DNA from: CAYFJO01 sp964343305 | GTDB taxonomy: Bacteria > Planctomycetota > Planctomycetia > Pirellulales > Pirellulaceae | Length of the DNA stretch: 16,166 bases | Assembly: GCA_964343305.1 (NCBI GenBank) | Contig: CAYFJO010000235.1 | Span: 1-16,166, forward strand | Direction of reading: 5' to 3' | Shown here: positions 7,587 to 15,832 of the stretch, piece after piece | Layout of the letters: each line of letters starts with the position of its first letter | Position numbering within the stretch: position 1 is the stretch's first letter | Made by a program: the position numbers and the translations under genes | The notes under the pieces: model-generated | What the model was told of the DNA's origin: nothing | Databases searched by the model: none | The model's input: only the letters and a program-made list of their open reading frames with translations

Positions 7587-9359
7587 TTAACCGCTTCCAG
7601 TTGGCACTTGGACTTTCGTGAAATGTAGTGCGCGCAACGATTCGGGCGGCAACGAGCCATCGTCACTTTCCGGTAGTGGTTCTTCCCAATAGGTTGGTCT
7701 TACAAAGTGCGAACGCCCCAGTGAAAGCGCGTGTTGCCATTCATCGCGGACGTGTGATGATTGCATCGCATTGTTGGACCAGAACAATTGAAACACGTCA
7801 GCTTCTTCGATCAATTCGAGCAGCCGTTCGTTCCAGCTTTCACCCGCTCTTAGATCGATTTGATCCATTAGATAGCGGTCACCAAGTGGTTCGACGAATC
7901 GTCGAAATTCGTTGACGATTTGAACATCCTTCCGGGAGTATGAGGCAAAGATCATGCGATACGGTTTTGCGACCGCGCAGCCAAGCGGTTGCTTTCCTTC
8001 ACTTAGAGACTCTTTAACCGCCAAACGAATGGGAACAGTTGCCAGCAGGATCGGTCCCCAGAAAGCGTGCACAACACCAACGATGATCGATTCGGTGAGC
8101 GCCGTATCCGCTTTCATGCGAAACTCGCACTTGTGAATATCCTCGCTCCAAATGAAGGTTTGTTGAGCAGGGTTAAATTCAACACCATCAAACTCGGGGA
8201 TGAAGGTGATCTCACCACCCTTCGGCAACGCTCGACTGCTCTTCTCGCTCGACTGTTGCGCATCAGTGGAACGCAAAATTGCTTTGGCCTGTTTCTTGAC
8301 CTCATCGAACAGATGGTCAAGATGAGCAAACACCAAGAGCGTTGACCAATTCTCCTTCGAAATGGTATTCGGACAGAAGACTGAAAACTGCACATTTTCA
8401 TCGAGAGGTTCGGAAGCAGCCTGCTTGCGTGTACCACTGGTTTGGAGTGGTGGCGCTGCCGGTGCTGGAGCAGGTGTACCGACAGGAGCTGGAGTCGAAT
8501 CATCCGATCGGAAGAGTGGCTCTTCTGGGATCGTCGATGCTGTCTCTTCGACCACCAACGAATCGTCATCTTGTATATCGTCGGATACGATCGGCGTTTC
8601 TATCACCCCTGCCGAGCTGGAATCTTCTTCCGCAATATCGAGGTCAAACGCGATGGCATCATCGGCGTCGAATTCGTCATCGTCAAGTTCTAGTGCGGGG
8701 ACATCGAGATCCACTTGCAGTTCGTCGGCAATCAGCTCTTCGGAACCCCCTGCCGCGCTGGGAGCTGGCATCGCTACGGGATCGGCTGGGAGTTCAAGTT
8801 CCGTGGTCAACGTTTCCGCGGCGGGAGTGGGTGGCAGGCCAGGTTCGATTGCGGGATGGGTAGGTTCGGGTGGCGACTCGTCAAAATCGACATCCCAGTC
8901 GAGTTTGTCAGTTGCGTTATCAGTGCTGGCGTTATCACGTTGATCGGCGATTGCGGTGTCGTCTATCGCCAACGGGACATCGTCAAGATCAAGGACTTCC
9001 TCGTCTTCATCGGGTTCAACGGGGGATGCGTGTTGCTCTTGTTCCCGATCCTCGCATTCAGGCTTTATCTTTTCCGCTGCGGCTTGAATTATTGAATTTG
9101 CGCCGGGAGGGTCACCGCCAGAAAACAAGATCCCTATTTTGCCGGGTCCCTTTGCAGGTGGTTGTCCAGGCGAAGGTTGGTCGTTTATCCCAATTCCTTG
9201 ATCGACAGCGTATCGCTCCAATTCGGATCTCTTAAAGAGCAATTCATTGTTTACTCGATAAGCATGAATCTCCTTGCGCCTTACTAAATCGCGAATCTCC
9301 TCTACCGTCATATCGAGCAGCCGAGCTGCTTCATCCAAATCAACCAAGACAACCGCCAC
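7587..9359 (-). CDS. Excisionase-type HTH - acidic linker - TIR domain protein
   Basis: The start is taken as GTG at 9359, since GAGGG (9371-9367) lies seven bases upstream. A TTG at 9365 is too close to that site. The product has 590 residues. Residues about 5-53 are an excisionase/MerR-like HTH (DEAARLLDMTVEEIRDLVRR, then FKRSELERYA). Residues about 57-318 are low complexity, very rich in Asp, Glu, Pro and Ala, and surely disordered. Residues about 321-450 (VQFSVFCPNTISKENWSTLL to ILLATVPIRL) match a conserved module I associate with bacterial TIR proteins but cannot name by accession. Residues 467-590 are a TIR domain: MIFASYSRKD, then WNERLLELIEEADVFQLFWS, and SHVRDEW with Glu 540 at the position of the catalytic NADase glutamate. 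TIR domains of this type usually cleave NAD+ or signal in defence. No partner effector is evident nearby. The gene is followed by a terminator at 7421-7457. Confidence 0.88.
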   Translation of the reverse strand: MAVVLVDLDEAARLLDMTVEEIRDLVRRKEIHAYRVNNELLFKRSELERYAVDQGIGINDQPSPGQPPAKGPGKIGILFSGGDPPGANSIIQAAAEKIKPECEDREQEQHASPVEPDEDEEVLDLDDVPLAIDDTAIADQRDNASTDNATDKLDWDVDFDESPPEPTHPAIEPGLPPTPAAETLTTELELPADPVAMPAPSAAGGSEELIADELQVDLDVPALELDDDEFDADDAIAFDLDIAEEDSSSAGVIETPIVSDDIQDDDSLVVEETASTIPEEPLFRSDDSTPAPVGTPAPAPAAPPLQTSGTRKQAASEPLDENVQFSVFCPNTISKENWSTLLVFAHLDHLFDEVKKQAKAILRSTDAQQSSEKSSRALPKGGEITFIPEFDGVEFNPAQQTFIWSEDIHKCEFRMKADTALTESIIVGVVHAFWGPILLATVPIRLAVKESLSEGKQPLGCAVAKPYRMIFASYSRKDVQIVNEFRRFVEPLGDRYLMDQIDLRAGESWNERLLELIEEADVFQLFWSNNAMQSSHVRDEWQHALSLGRSHFVRPTYWEEPLPESDDGSLPPESLRALHFTKVQVPTGSG

Positions 9360-9366
9360 GTTCAAA

Positions 9367-9371
9367 CCCTC
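9367..9371 (-). promoter_or_regulatory. Ribosome binding site that sets the TIR gene start
   Basis: GAGGG on the minus strand is seven bases before GTG at 9359 but only one base before the alternative TTG at 9365. This favours the GTG start. Confidence 0.55.
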
Positions 9372-9455
9372 TTATTGACCCAGTGATACGACAAGCGTAC
9401 GCAAATGCTCATGATGCCATTCACTTTACCAACAAGACGCGCGCGGGTCACGCGA

Positions 9456-9993
9456 TTAGACAAAGTCGATGCTTTCCAGTTGCCCGGCTTGGTCGAAGAT
9501 AACGCCAAAACAGACTTCATCGCTTGGAGAGTAAACCAGCTCCGTTTCGTCGTCATCGGTTTCGACTTCATCTGGCTCACCAAGTATGCGATTCACATCT
9601 GCCATTGTGCTCCTGGAATTCAGCGAGATCGGCTGCCCTCTCCATCTCAGCGTTCCATTGAAAGGCGTAAACTCGTCGCCGCCGAAATGAACAGAGAAAC
9701 TGCTTAACTCTCCTTCGGATTCCATGATCCAAAGTCCCTTTGAATAGAAGATCATTTGCCCCGAGAACGTCAAAGACAAATTCCAACGCTGGGGTCTTTC
9801 CCGGAGCTAGTTCGACATACATCAACCGTTGCGTCCATGTCTTCCAGGGGCGGTTTTCTCCCTGAAACGTGAGACCGCTCGTATTGATCGTGACTGGCGT
9901 CAACCCTTGCTCGATTTCGTCAACACGCGATGTTTGCTCTTTCACGGCGATAAGCAGAAACCCGGCGGTCAGAACGCCGAGAATCGCCAACAT
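9456..9993 (-). pseudogene. Membrane-anchored protein of unknown function, frameshifted
   Basis: The frame from ATG 9993 opens with a membrane segment (MLAILGVLTAGFLLIAV) and continues sensibly to APGKTPALE near 9781, after which it degenerates into arginine-rich sequence. One base over, the frame from about 9779 gives a clean continuation (LSLTFSGQMIFYSKGLWIME, FSVHFGGDEFTPFNGTLRW, ADVNRILGEPDEVETDDDET) to the stop at 9456. Removing one T of the TTT at 9780-9778 joins the two halves as one protein of about 178 residues. I do not recognise the family. The soluble part is rich in beta strands with an ILGEPDE turn and would face one side of the membrane. The upstream membrane ORF (9969-10160) may be the original N-terminus, because a second one-base shift would fuse them into 235 codons. 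It lies 96 bases upstream of the TIR gene in the same direction and could once have been co-transcribed with it. Confidence 0.6.
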
Positions 9994-10160
9994 GCGTCAA
10001 CCGCCAGGGCCAGACAAACGCCACCCGCCGACAATCCTATAATCACAGGGACCAATGTCGAAAACGGAGATCTCTGGCTCCTCTCTGACGCGGCAAATCT
10101 TCGGCTTTCTTCGGTGGTGTAGGTCCAGCGAACATTGAGTTGTTTTGAAGTGGCGGCCAT
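9969..10160 (-). CDS. Small one-pass membrane protein or N-terminus of the adjacent broken gene
   Basis: This ORF encodes 63 residues from the ATG at 10160, preceded by AAGGGAAG at a good distance. Residues 1-33 are polar and cytoplasm-like (MAATSKQLNVRWTYTTEESR), followed by a hydrophobic segment (TLVPVIIGLSAGGVCLALAV). The last residues (DACWRFSAF) look like frame-shifted sequence. In the frame of the next gene a TGA sits at 9999-9997, two codons before its ATG at 9993. A one-base loss in that short interval would therefore fuse both frames into a two-helix membrane anchor. I treat it as a likely 5' part of the gene at 9456-9993. Independent expression as a tiny membrane protein remains possible. 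Confidence 0.45.
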   Translation of the reverse strand: MAATSKQLNVRWTYTTEESRRFAASERSQRSPFSTLVPVIIGLSAGGVCLALAVDACWRFSAF

Positions 10161-10164
10161 GACT

Positions 10165-10200
10165 CTTCCCTTCATGCGAGTTGGGTTACACTCAGGGAAG
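10165..10200 (-). promoter_or_regulatory. Inverted repeat covering the ribosome site of the membrane gene
   Basis: CTTCCCT (10165-10171) and AGGGAAG (10194-10200) are perfect seven-base arms 22 bases apart. In the minus-strand transcript the downstream arm contains the AGGGAAG ribosome site of the ATG at 10160, so a hairpin could hide it. The repeat also lies between divergent genes and could be an operator. Confidence 0.3.
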
Positions 10201-10268
10201 CGTAATCGAAGTGCAAATGTTACAAACCCGCCAATCTTCAAGTGCTCTCTTAACCCCGGTAGCTTACC

Positions 10269-12623
10269 ATGAATCCGATTTCTAACATCGTCTATTCTCT
10301 TGGATTAACGTTCATTGCAGCGACAGCTTTCGCTGATGTCACCATTGTCGAAAACGGCAAGCCCCGCGCCGCGATCTTTGTACCTGAAAAACTACTCGAC
10401 GACGCTGGCGCCAATCCCGAGCCGCCGACCGTTTGGCGCAAACGCGCCGCCGAAGATTATCGACGTCGTCTGCGTGAGTCCGTGAAGGACTTCGCCGCCA
10501 TCCTGCAGCGTATGTCCGGCGCGCAAGTCGACATCATCGCTGGCAAACCCAGCCCCAAAGAGAAACGCATCGCAATCCTTGTTAGTGAACTGGCTGAACA
10601 AAGGTTCGGCAAGCCACAGAAAACTTTTCCGTTTCAACAGGGCTTTCGCATCGTCGTTTCGAACGACGCCGTGGGACTAGCTGGCGAGTCTGACCTCGCG
10701 ACCAGTTATGCGATCTATACTTTGCTCCACGAACTGGGCTGTCGCTGGTACATGCCAAGCTCGATGGGCGAGGTATTGCCCTCAATGAAGACTATCTCGC
10801 TAAAGGAACAAAACACGTCAACCGGCCCCCACACGATCTATCGCGGAATTTGGTACTGCGACAATGATTTCGCGAGGCGCAATCGAATGGGCGGTATGGA
10901 ACTTTCGGCAGGCCATGCGCTGGAAGGAACTGTTCCAAAGAAGTTGCGTGATGACCATCCAGAGATTCGCGCCATCATTGGAGGCAAACCTCACCCACGA
11001 AAAGTGAAATGGACACACCCGCTGGTTGCCAAGAGCATTGCCGATGAGTTTTTGGCGCGTCTGGAAAAGGACCCTACGATTCCCGCGTTTTCACTTTCGC
11101 CGGATGACGGCATTGGCTGGGACGAGTCGGACGACACAAAACATGACACCGGAGACTTTGATCCGGCCACACAAATGGTTTCGAAGTCGGATCGTTTGAT
11201 TTTGCTGACGTCTCGTGTTGCCGAGCAAGTAACCGCCAAATTCCCGAACGTGAAATTCGGCGTTCTGGCCTACGTCGATTACACGCGACCGCCATTGAAA
11301 CAAGAGGTTCATCCGGCGGTCGTGCCGCAAATTGCACCGATCACATTCAGTCGCGCTCATCCAATGACCGACGATGGCGAACCCAACAACCCGGTCCTGC
11401 GTTACCTGGTAGAAGGCTGGGCAAAGGCGGCGCAGGCAACCAGCTATTACTTCTATGGCTTTTACCTTGCTGAAGTATCGAGCCCCAACCCGATGATCGC
11501 CAAATGGAGTACGGACATTCCAATCATCTACGACAAGGGCAACTGTCGATACTGGCAACCGGAAACGATCACGAACTTTGAGACGTCGATGCACGCTCAT
11601 TATCTTGGGCTGCGGATGGCTTGGGACCCGTCACAGAATCCCAGCCAAATCGTCGACGAGTTACATGCGAAGTTCTATGGCAATGCCGCCGCCGAAATGT
11701 CCGAATATTGGCACTTTATCGATGACGTCTGGACCGACACACCAGAATACGCGGGCTGTGGTTTCGGGCACTTGCGGCGCTGGACATCAGAGCGTCTCGC
11801 AAAGTCTCGTGCGATCATCGATCAAGCGGCATCCATGTGCAAAACCAAGCAGGAGAAGTCGCGCATCCTGATTGCCTCAGAGTCACTTGCTCTTTTTGAA
11901 CAGTTTATGAAGCTACGTCGCGACTTGGCCGACGGGAAATTCGCATCGTTATCGAAAGAGGTCGAAACATACCGGAAGCGACTAAACGAGTTGGGCGATC
12001 AATACGCACCGCAGTTTGCGTTTGCCAAGATGGGTTGGACCAGGGATCGAACGCTGGGCGTACGTTACTTCGATGCGTTCTATAAGAAAACGTACGATGA
12101 CGCTTCGCGAATTGCTGCCGATTATGACATCGTTAAAGCTCCAATTCGCAAGTGGCAAATACATGTCGAGAAAGACTCACAGCGTCAAGATGCAAACGAG
12201 TCACAAGGTGAGGCCGCCGGATGGCACAAAGCAAGTTTTGTTGACTCAGCCTGGCAAACCACCGACTGCGCAATCGACACCTGGTCCAAACTTGGCCTGC
12301 ACAACTACATGGGAAAGTTATGGTATCGCACGCAGGTTGCACTTCCTGAACTTTCCGCCGACAAGTCAGTTTGGCTTTGGCTTGCCGCCACAGACGGAAG
12401 CGTAAAAGTGTTCGTGAATGGAAAGCACATCCCGCATCAAAATGACGAGGGAGAGAAATCGGAGACGTTTAGTGGATTTTGCCAACCAGTTTCGTTTGAT
12501 ATTACGGCGGCGATAGAATCGTTGGGCGAAAACCAAATCAGTTTGCTCTGCACTCGCGAGTTCTTGAATGAATTGGGAACGGGTGGTCTTCTTGGGCCGG
12601 TTGCAATTTACCAGGAAAAGTGA
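10269..12623 (+). CDS. Secreted DUF4838 protein (glycoside-hydrolase-like)
   Basis: This gene encodes 784 residues from the ATG at 10269. No clear ribosome site is visible. Residues 1-22 are a signal peptide with cleavage after AFA. Residues about 55-185 resemble the N-terminal domain of GH67-type alpha-glucuronidases (FAAILQRMSGAQVDI, LATSYAIYTLLHELGCRWYM). Residues about 190-480 are the DUF4838 region, which has a TIM-barrel-like character: IYRGIWYCDN, FSLSPDDGIGWDESDD, TSYYFYGFYLAE. Residues about 500-640 are helical. Residues about 650-784 form a jelly-roll domain like the sugar-binding module of GH2 enzymes (WYRTQVALPE, WLWLAATDGSVKVFVNGKHI). The family is abundant in planctomycetes and is thought to act on polysaccharides outside the cytoplasm, but substrate and activity are not established. 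It is divergent from the membrane gene upstream, with 108 bases between starts. Confidence 0.9.
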   Translation: MNPISNIVYSLGLTFIAATAFADVTIVENGKPRAAIFVPEKLLDDAGANPEPPTVWRKRAAEDYRRRLRESVKDFAAILQRMSGAQVDIIAGKPSPKEKRIAILVSELAEQRFGKPQKTFPFQQGFRIVVSNDAVGLAGESDLATSYAIYTLLHELGCRWYMPSSMGEVLPSMKTISLKEQNTSTGPHTIYRGIWYCDNDFARRNRMGGMELSAGHALEGTVPKKLRDDHPEIRAIIGGKPHPRKVKWTHPLVAKSIADEFLARLEKDPTIPAFSLSPDDGIGWDESDDTKHDTGDFDPATQMVSKSDRLILLTSRVAEQVTAKFPNVKFGVLAYVDYTRPPLKQEVHPAVVPQIAPITFSRAHPMTDDGEPNNPVLRYLVEGWAKAAQATSYYFYGFYLAEVSSPNPMIAKWSTDIPIIYDKGNCRYWQPETITNFETSMHAHYLGLRMAWDPSQNPSQIVDELHAKFYGNAAAEMSEYWHFIDDVWTDTPEYAGCGFGHLRRWTSERLAKSRAIIDQAASMCKTKQEKSRILIASESLALFEQFMKLRRDLADGKFASLSKEVETYRKRLNELGDQYAPQFAFAKMGWTRDRTLGVRYFDAFYKKTYDDASRIAADYDIVKAPIRKWQIHVEKDSQRQDANESQGEAAGWHKASFVDSAWQTTDCAIDTWSKLGLHNYMGKLWYRTQVALPELSADKSVWLWLAATDGSVKVFVNGKHIPHQNDEGEKSETFSGFCQPVSFDITAAIESLGENQISLLCTREFLNELGTGGLLGPVAIYQEK

Positions 12624-12664
12624 GTTCGGTGCTTCCACTTATTGGCAGAGTTTGCGACCGATCG

Positions 12665-13252
12665 TCATCGTGGTTGAGACGGAAGCGACATCTCAGCCAA
12701 TTCTTTATTAATTGATTCCGGTTCACCTAATCTCTGCGCTGCCTCAGCATCCAAATCGTCCAATTCAAGCGTGTGTTGGATAACAACGTTGATGTCGCCG
12801 GGAACTTCACTTCTTGACAACACTGGAATCCTCAATCCGGTCGAGCGCAGCGCATGACTGACTTTGGGTCGCAACGAGCCTTCGACGAACAGAACGCAGG
12901 TCCCCATATTGCTGCTTCCGATTTCCTCGAAACATTCTTGTAGCACTTTGGCAATCGAGTTGCGTTCATCGTCTCGTTCAAGATCACTCAGCGAAGCATT
13001 CGTGATTAGCTTTTGAAGATCTTCATCAATGGTGATGGCCTGCAAATCGCCCTTTGTATTGCGATAGGGCTCGCAAATAATTCTGCCAAGTCGTTGACGA
13101 ACAGCAGCCACAATGTAGTCAACACTGTTCGAGTTTCTTTGCTCGTCAAAAGACTCACCAATGGCTTCGAGAATCTTATCAAGGCATTTGATTGATACTC
13201 GCTCACAGAGAAGGCGGCGGAGAACACGGTGCAACATTCTGAGTGTAATCAC
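12665..13252 (-). pseudogene. C-terminal remnant of a FlhA/SctV-type export protein (FHIPEP)
   Basis: The reading frame shows the cytoplasmic domain of FlhA/SctV proteins: LHRVLRRLLCERVSIKCLDK with ILEAIGE, then YIVAAVRQRLGRIICEPY, LQAITIDEDLQKLI, and at the end LRPKVSHALRSTGLRIPVLSRSEVPGD. In flagellar and type III export these domains form the nonameric ring that docks substrates. Similarity begins upstream of the first possible start (GTG 13252): LRIASPTLVEEILPD, typical of the family, is encoded at 13299-13253. That frame has no start codon and meets a TAG at 13348-13346. The membrane half (about 350 residues in the family) is missing, so this is a 5'-truncated remnant unless an unusual start is used. 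The acidic C-terminal tail (DDLDAEAAQRLGEPES) is longer than usual. No other export gene is nearby. Confidence 0.7.
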
Positions 13253-13550
13253 GTCTGGAAGGATTTCTTCTACTAGCGTGGGCGATGCAATGCGAAGCCG
13301 CTTCGTGCAACCGGTGGGCGGGACCTCCGCATGAAACGCGATTTGCTAAATCCAACAGGACACATCGACCTGGAGAGCTAAGCCTCAGCGGCGCACTATG
13401 TCAGAAAAGGTTGGATTGATGGCGTCTTTCAGAAACTCATCATCTGACGTTTTCTGCGCCAGCGAATTATTTGGCGATCAAGACCGTAAAAGGGTGGTTA
13501 CTTCGGACATTTTTGACGTTCGATTTTCGAAGACGCGCCGGACTCAATGA

Positions 13551-15320
13551 TCACCTCTTGGTTTGCCAATGGTTGTCGAAGAACCCCCAATCAATGGTTT
13601 GCCCACGATCAAAGACCAGATAGTCCGGCAGCAACTGTAGGTTAAGGTGACTTGCCCACGTAATGGCATCGGGGCTGCATCCGGCAAGAACGGCCACGTA
13701 CCGCGTGCCGTCAGGATGAGGCAGAATAGTGATGCAGGCAACATTTTCTCCTTCGTAAGTCTTTCCGGCCAACGTCAACGATCTCTCTCCAACTTCTAAC
13801 GGTATGCCCTCGGATAGCATCGCAAAAAGGCGATTTGATTTGTGGTTGCCCAACAGAAAGAAGTTTGCCCGATCGAGCAGGTCTTTATCGACCTTGATTC
13901 CCTGACTCGTCACGGGAGTCCCCGATTTGAGAATACTCAGAGCTTCTTGATCGCTGATTGTCGGGAAACGAACAACGTTGTCGCCAGGGATACCTCCTCG
14001 ATGCACGCCGCCGTTATACCGTCGGTAAAAGTTCGGCATGTCTCGCGACATCAATTGCGTGAAGTTGGTTTCTGCGTCGGAGCCCGCTGTACCGTAGACG
14101 ATGACGGTAGGAGCATAGAACAGGTCGCCGAACGGGCCGGAGACTCGAGGTTTCTTCTGCTGGTCGACCGATGCTTTTCGAACTTGGGACCAGACTCCCT
14201 TCTGCGATCGTGCTAAGCGCTGTTGCACAGTCAGGTCAACGTCGGATGTGCTGGTGCCGTCCAGCTTCAAAGTAAGGCTCTCCGTTTCTGGGATCGGTCC
14301 CAGCCTGATTCGTCCAACATTAGTTGTCTGGACATTAAGCGTTCCCGATGACCTGTCGAGCGTCGCTTCAACGGTTGATCGCTTCCCGCTGACTTGCTGT
14401 TGCTCAACGGCGAGCCAATAGGCGCGGTTATGTCGGAGCGTATGAACAACCAAAGAAATTCGATTCGCGTTCTTTTTCCGCGTCTGCTCCAGCAACCATC
14501 CGATGGCCGCCTTCCAGGTTTCCGGAGTGCGGCAGCCGTGACCCGTTTTGGGGACCTCAACATAGAGATGCGGATACTCTAGGGCTTTAAGCTTCCGAGC
14601 CATCTGCCGCGAATGCTCTGTTGGCACACCTCCCCCGACGCCCCGGTCCCACTCACCGTGCGTCATACGAATGGGGAGGTGACGGAAATTCTCCGGCCTG
14701 TAAGCGGCCCCGCGGGCTATCCAAGAATGTTCTTCCCAGGGCTGACGATCGAAGGTTGTGCCACCGGGTTTCTCCCACAGCTTGTAGTCACAGTATCCGC
14801 AAAAGGGAGCGGCTGCCGCCCAAAAATCAGGACGGTGCGACGAGTGGAAGAATGTTGACGCGCCTTCCATCGATGCCCCGGTCACATAGATGCGGTCCTC
14901 GTCAATGGCCGATACTTCCTTCGCAGCCGCAATGGCTTCGTAAACGTCGTTGTCACCATACCCTTGGCACACGGTTCCGTTTCCACGGCCACAAGGCCTG
15001 ATCGCCACACATTCTTGGCCATGTTCCTTGGCGTAGCGACACATGACCTCGCAGCTACGCGCTGCCTGTTCAAGCCTGGACAATGTGCCGGGGCTCAAAT
15101 CCACGATCAAAGCTTTGGGCTTGTCCGAGGAATTCGCCGCACAGATCGCCATGGGTTGCCGGTCATTGAAAAGCGTCGAAAGGTAGAGTACGACCTGGCC
15201 TTTCATCGGGCTCAACTTCGCCTTTTCGATGTCCGTTCCCATTTCCCGCTGGCCGAATAAGCCAACCGGCAGTAATAAGATGAATGAAGAAGCCACTATC
15301 AGAAATCTAAAAGCACTCAT
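13551..15320 (-). CDS. Secreted alpha/beta hydrolase (prolyl oligopeptidase/esterase type)
   Basis: The ATG at 15320 is chosen because GGAG lies six bases upstream and a signal peptide (FLIVASSFILLLPVG) follows at once. The frame is open further, to 15464, but that part is not family-like. The product has 589 residues. Residues about 45-275 are an alpha/beta hydrolase: CVAIRPCGRGNG, a nucleophile motif VTGASMEGAS with Ser 150, acid HGEWDRGV with Asp 225, and base KTGHGC with His 261. The motif reads GxSxE rather than GxSxG, which is unusual, although a Gly follows. Residues about 290-589 are beta-rich (VVHTLRHNRAYWLAVE, LTLKLDGTST) and include a segment common in planctomycete members (VIVYGTAG, NNVVRFP-like GDNVVRFP). 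It probably hydrolyses esters or peptides outside the cytoplasm, and the substrate is unknown. No terminator is evident after the stop. Confidence 0.88.
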   Translation of the reverse strand: MSAFRFLIVASSFILLLPVGLFGQREMGTDIEKAKLSPMKGQVVLYLSTLFNDRQPMAICAANSSDKPKALIVDLSPGTLSRLEQAARSCEVMCRYAKEHGQECVAIRPCGRGNGTVCQGYGDNDVYEAIAAAKEVSAIDEDRIYVTGASMEGASTFFHSSHRPDFWAAAAPFCGYCDYKLWEKPGGTTFDRQPWEEHSWIARGAAYRPENFRHLPIRMTHGEWDRGVGGGVPTEHSRQMARKLKALEYPHLYVEVPKTGHGCRTPETWKAAIGWLLEQTRKKNANRISLVVHTLRHNRAYWLAVEQQQVSGKRSTVEATLDRSSGTLNVQTTNVGRIRLGPIPETESLTLKLDGTSTSDVDLTVQQRLARSQKGVWSQVRKASVDQQKKPRVSGPFGDLFYAPTVIVYGTAGSDAETNFTQLMSRDMPNFYRRYNGGVHRGGIPGDNVVRFPTISDQEALSILKSGTPVTSQGIKVDKDLLDRANFFLLGNHKSNRLFAMLSEGIPLEVGERSLTLAGKTYEGENVACITILPHPDGTRYVAVLAGCSPDAITWASHLNLQLLPDYLVFDRGQTIDWGFFDNHWQTKR

Positions 15321-15832
15321 TATTCGCTCCGGAAATCTTCCTGGGGGACTTGGTGTTTCAAGTTCAGGCAGAATACGAGCCACACCGGCGGTTCTCGCTG
15401 TCCGTCCCGCCGCTATTCTAGCGCGTCCCGGCGAATAGCAGAAGCCAAGCATCGCCAGTAGCAAACAAAAAATGCGAAGCAGGCTCGGAGCCTACAGCGA
15501 GCGGGGCGCGCCATCGATCAGATGAAAGCCGCGATTTTCGTCGCACCGGCTAAACTGCTCTCGGGCGATTTCACCGACGCGTGCAAATAGTCTCTTGGAC
15601 CAAGCGGCTGCGTCGCGAAGTGGGAGCGTGAGAGCGTCCTGTTCAGGAGGGGTCGCCAGTTCAGCCGTCGCTTCTCACAGAAGTAGTTCGGCATTCCATG
15701 GTTGCGCAGGGCGGAAGCTGGGGTGGCTCATCGAATCGCCTAATCTGTTGATGTGCAGTAGGATGGAAGTTGCTTTTCGTCCACGCTTCGAATCGTTAGG
15801 GCGACAAGACACCTACCAGGGAGTAGCGTTCA
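15321..15832. other. Intergenic region without a supported gene
   Basis: About 510 bases hold no gene I can support. Visible structure: GCTATTC (15412-15418) with GAATAGC (15433-15439), and AGGCT (15481-15485) with AGCCT (15489-15493). A 22-codon frame at 15522-15590 (MKAAIFVAPAKLL...) resembles the first residues of medium-chain dehydrogenases, but it ends at once. It may be a remnant or chance. Confidence 0.45.

Noticed and set aside
7215..7628. 137-residue plus-strand frame in the convergent intergenic region
   Set aside because: It crosses both hairpins and the end of the TIR gene, is rich in Arg, Ser and His without domain pattern, and lacks a ribosome site.
8342..8943. Long plus-strand frames opposite the TIR gene
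   Set aside because: Serine- and arginine-rich antisense shadows of the acidic, proline-rich linker. The minus frame has a clear domain structure.
13398..13550. 50-residue plus-strand frame starting MSEKVGLMASF
   Set aside because: There is no ribosome site and no family-like pattern, and it runs up to the end of the convergent hydrolase gene. Probably chance.
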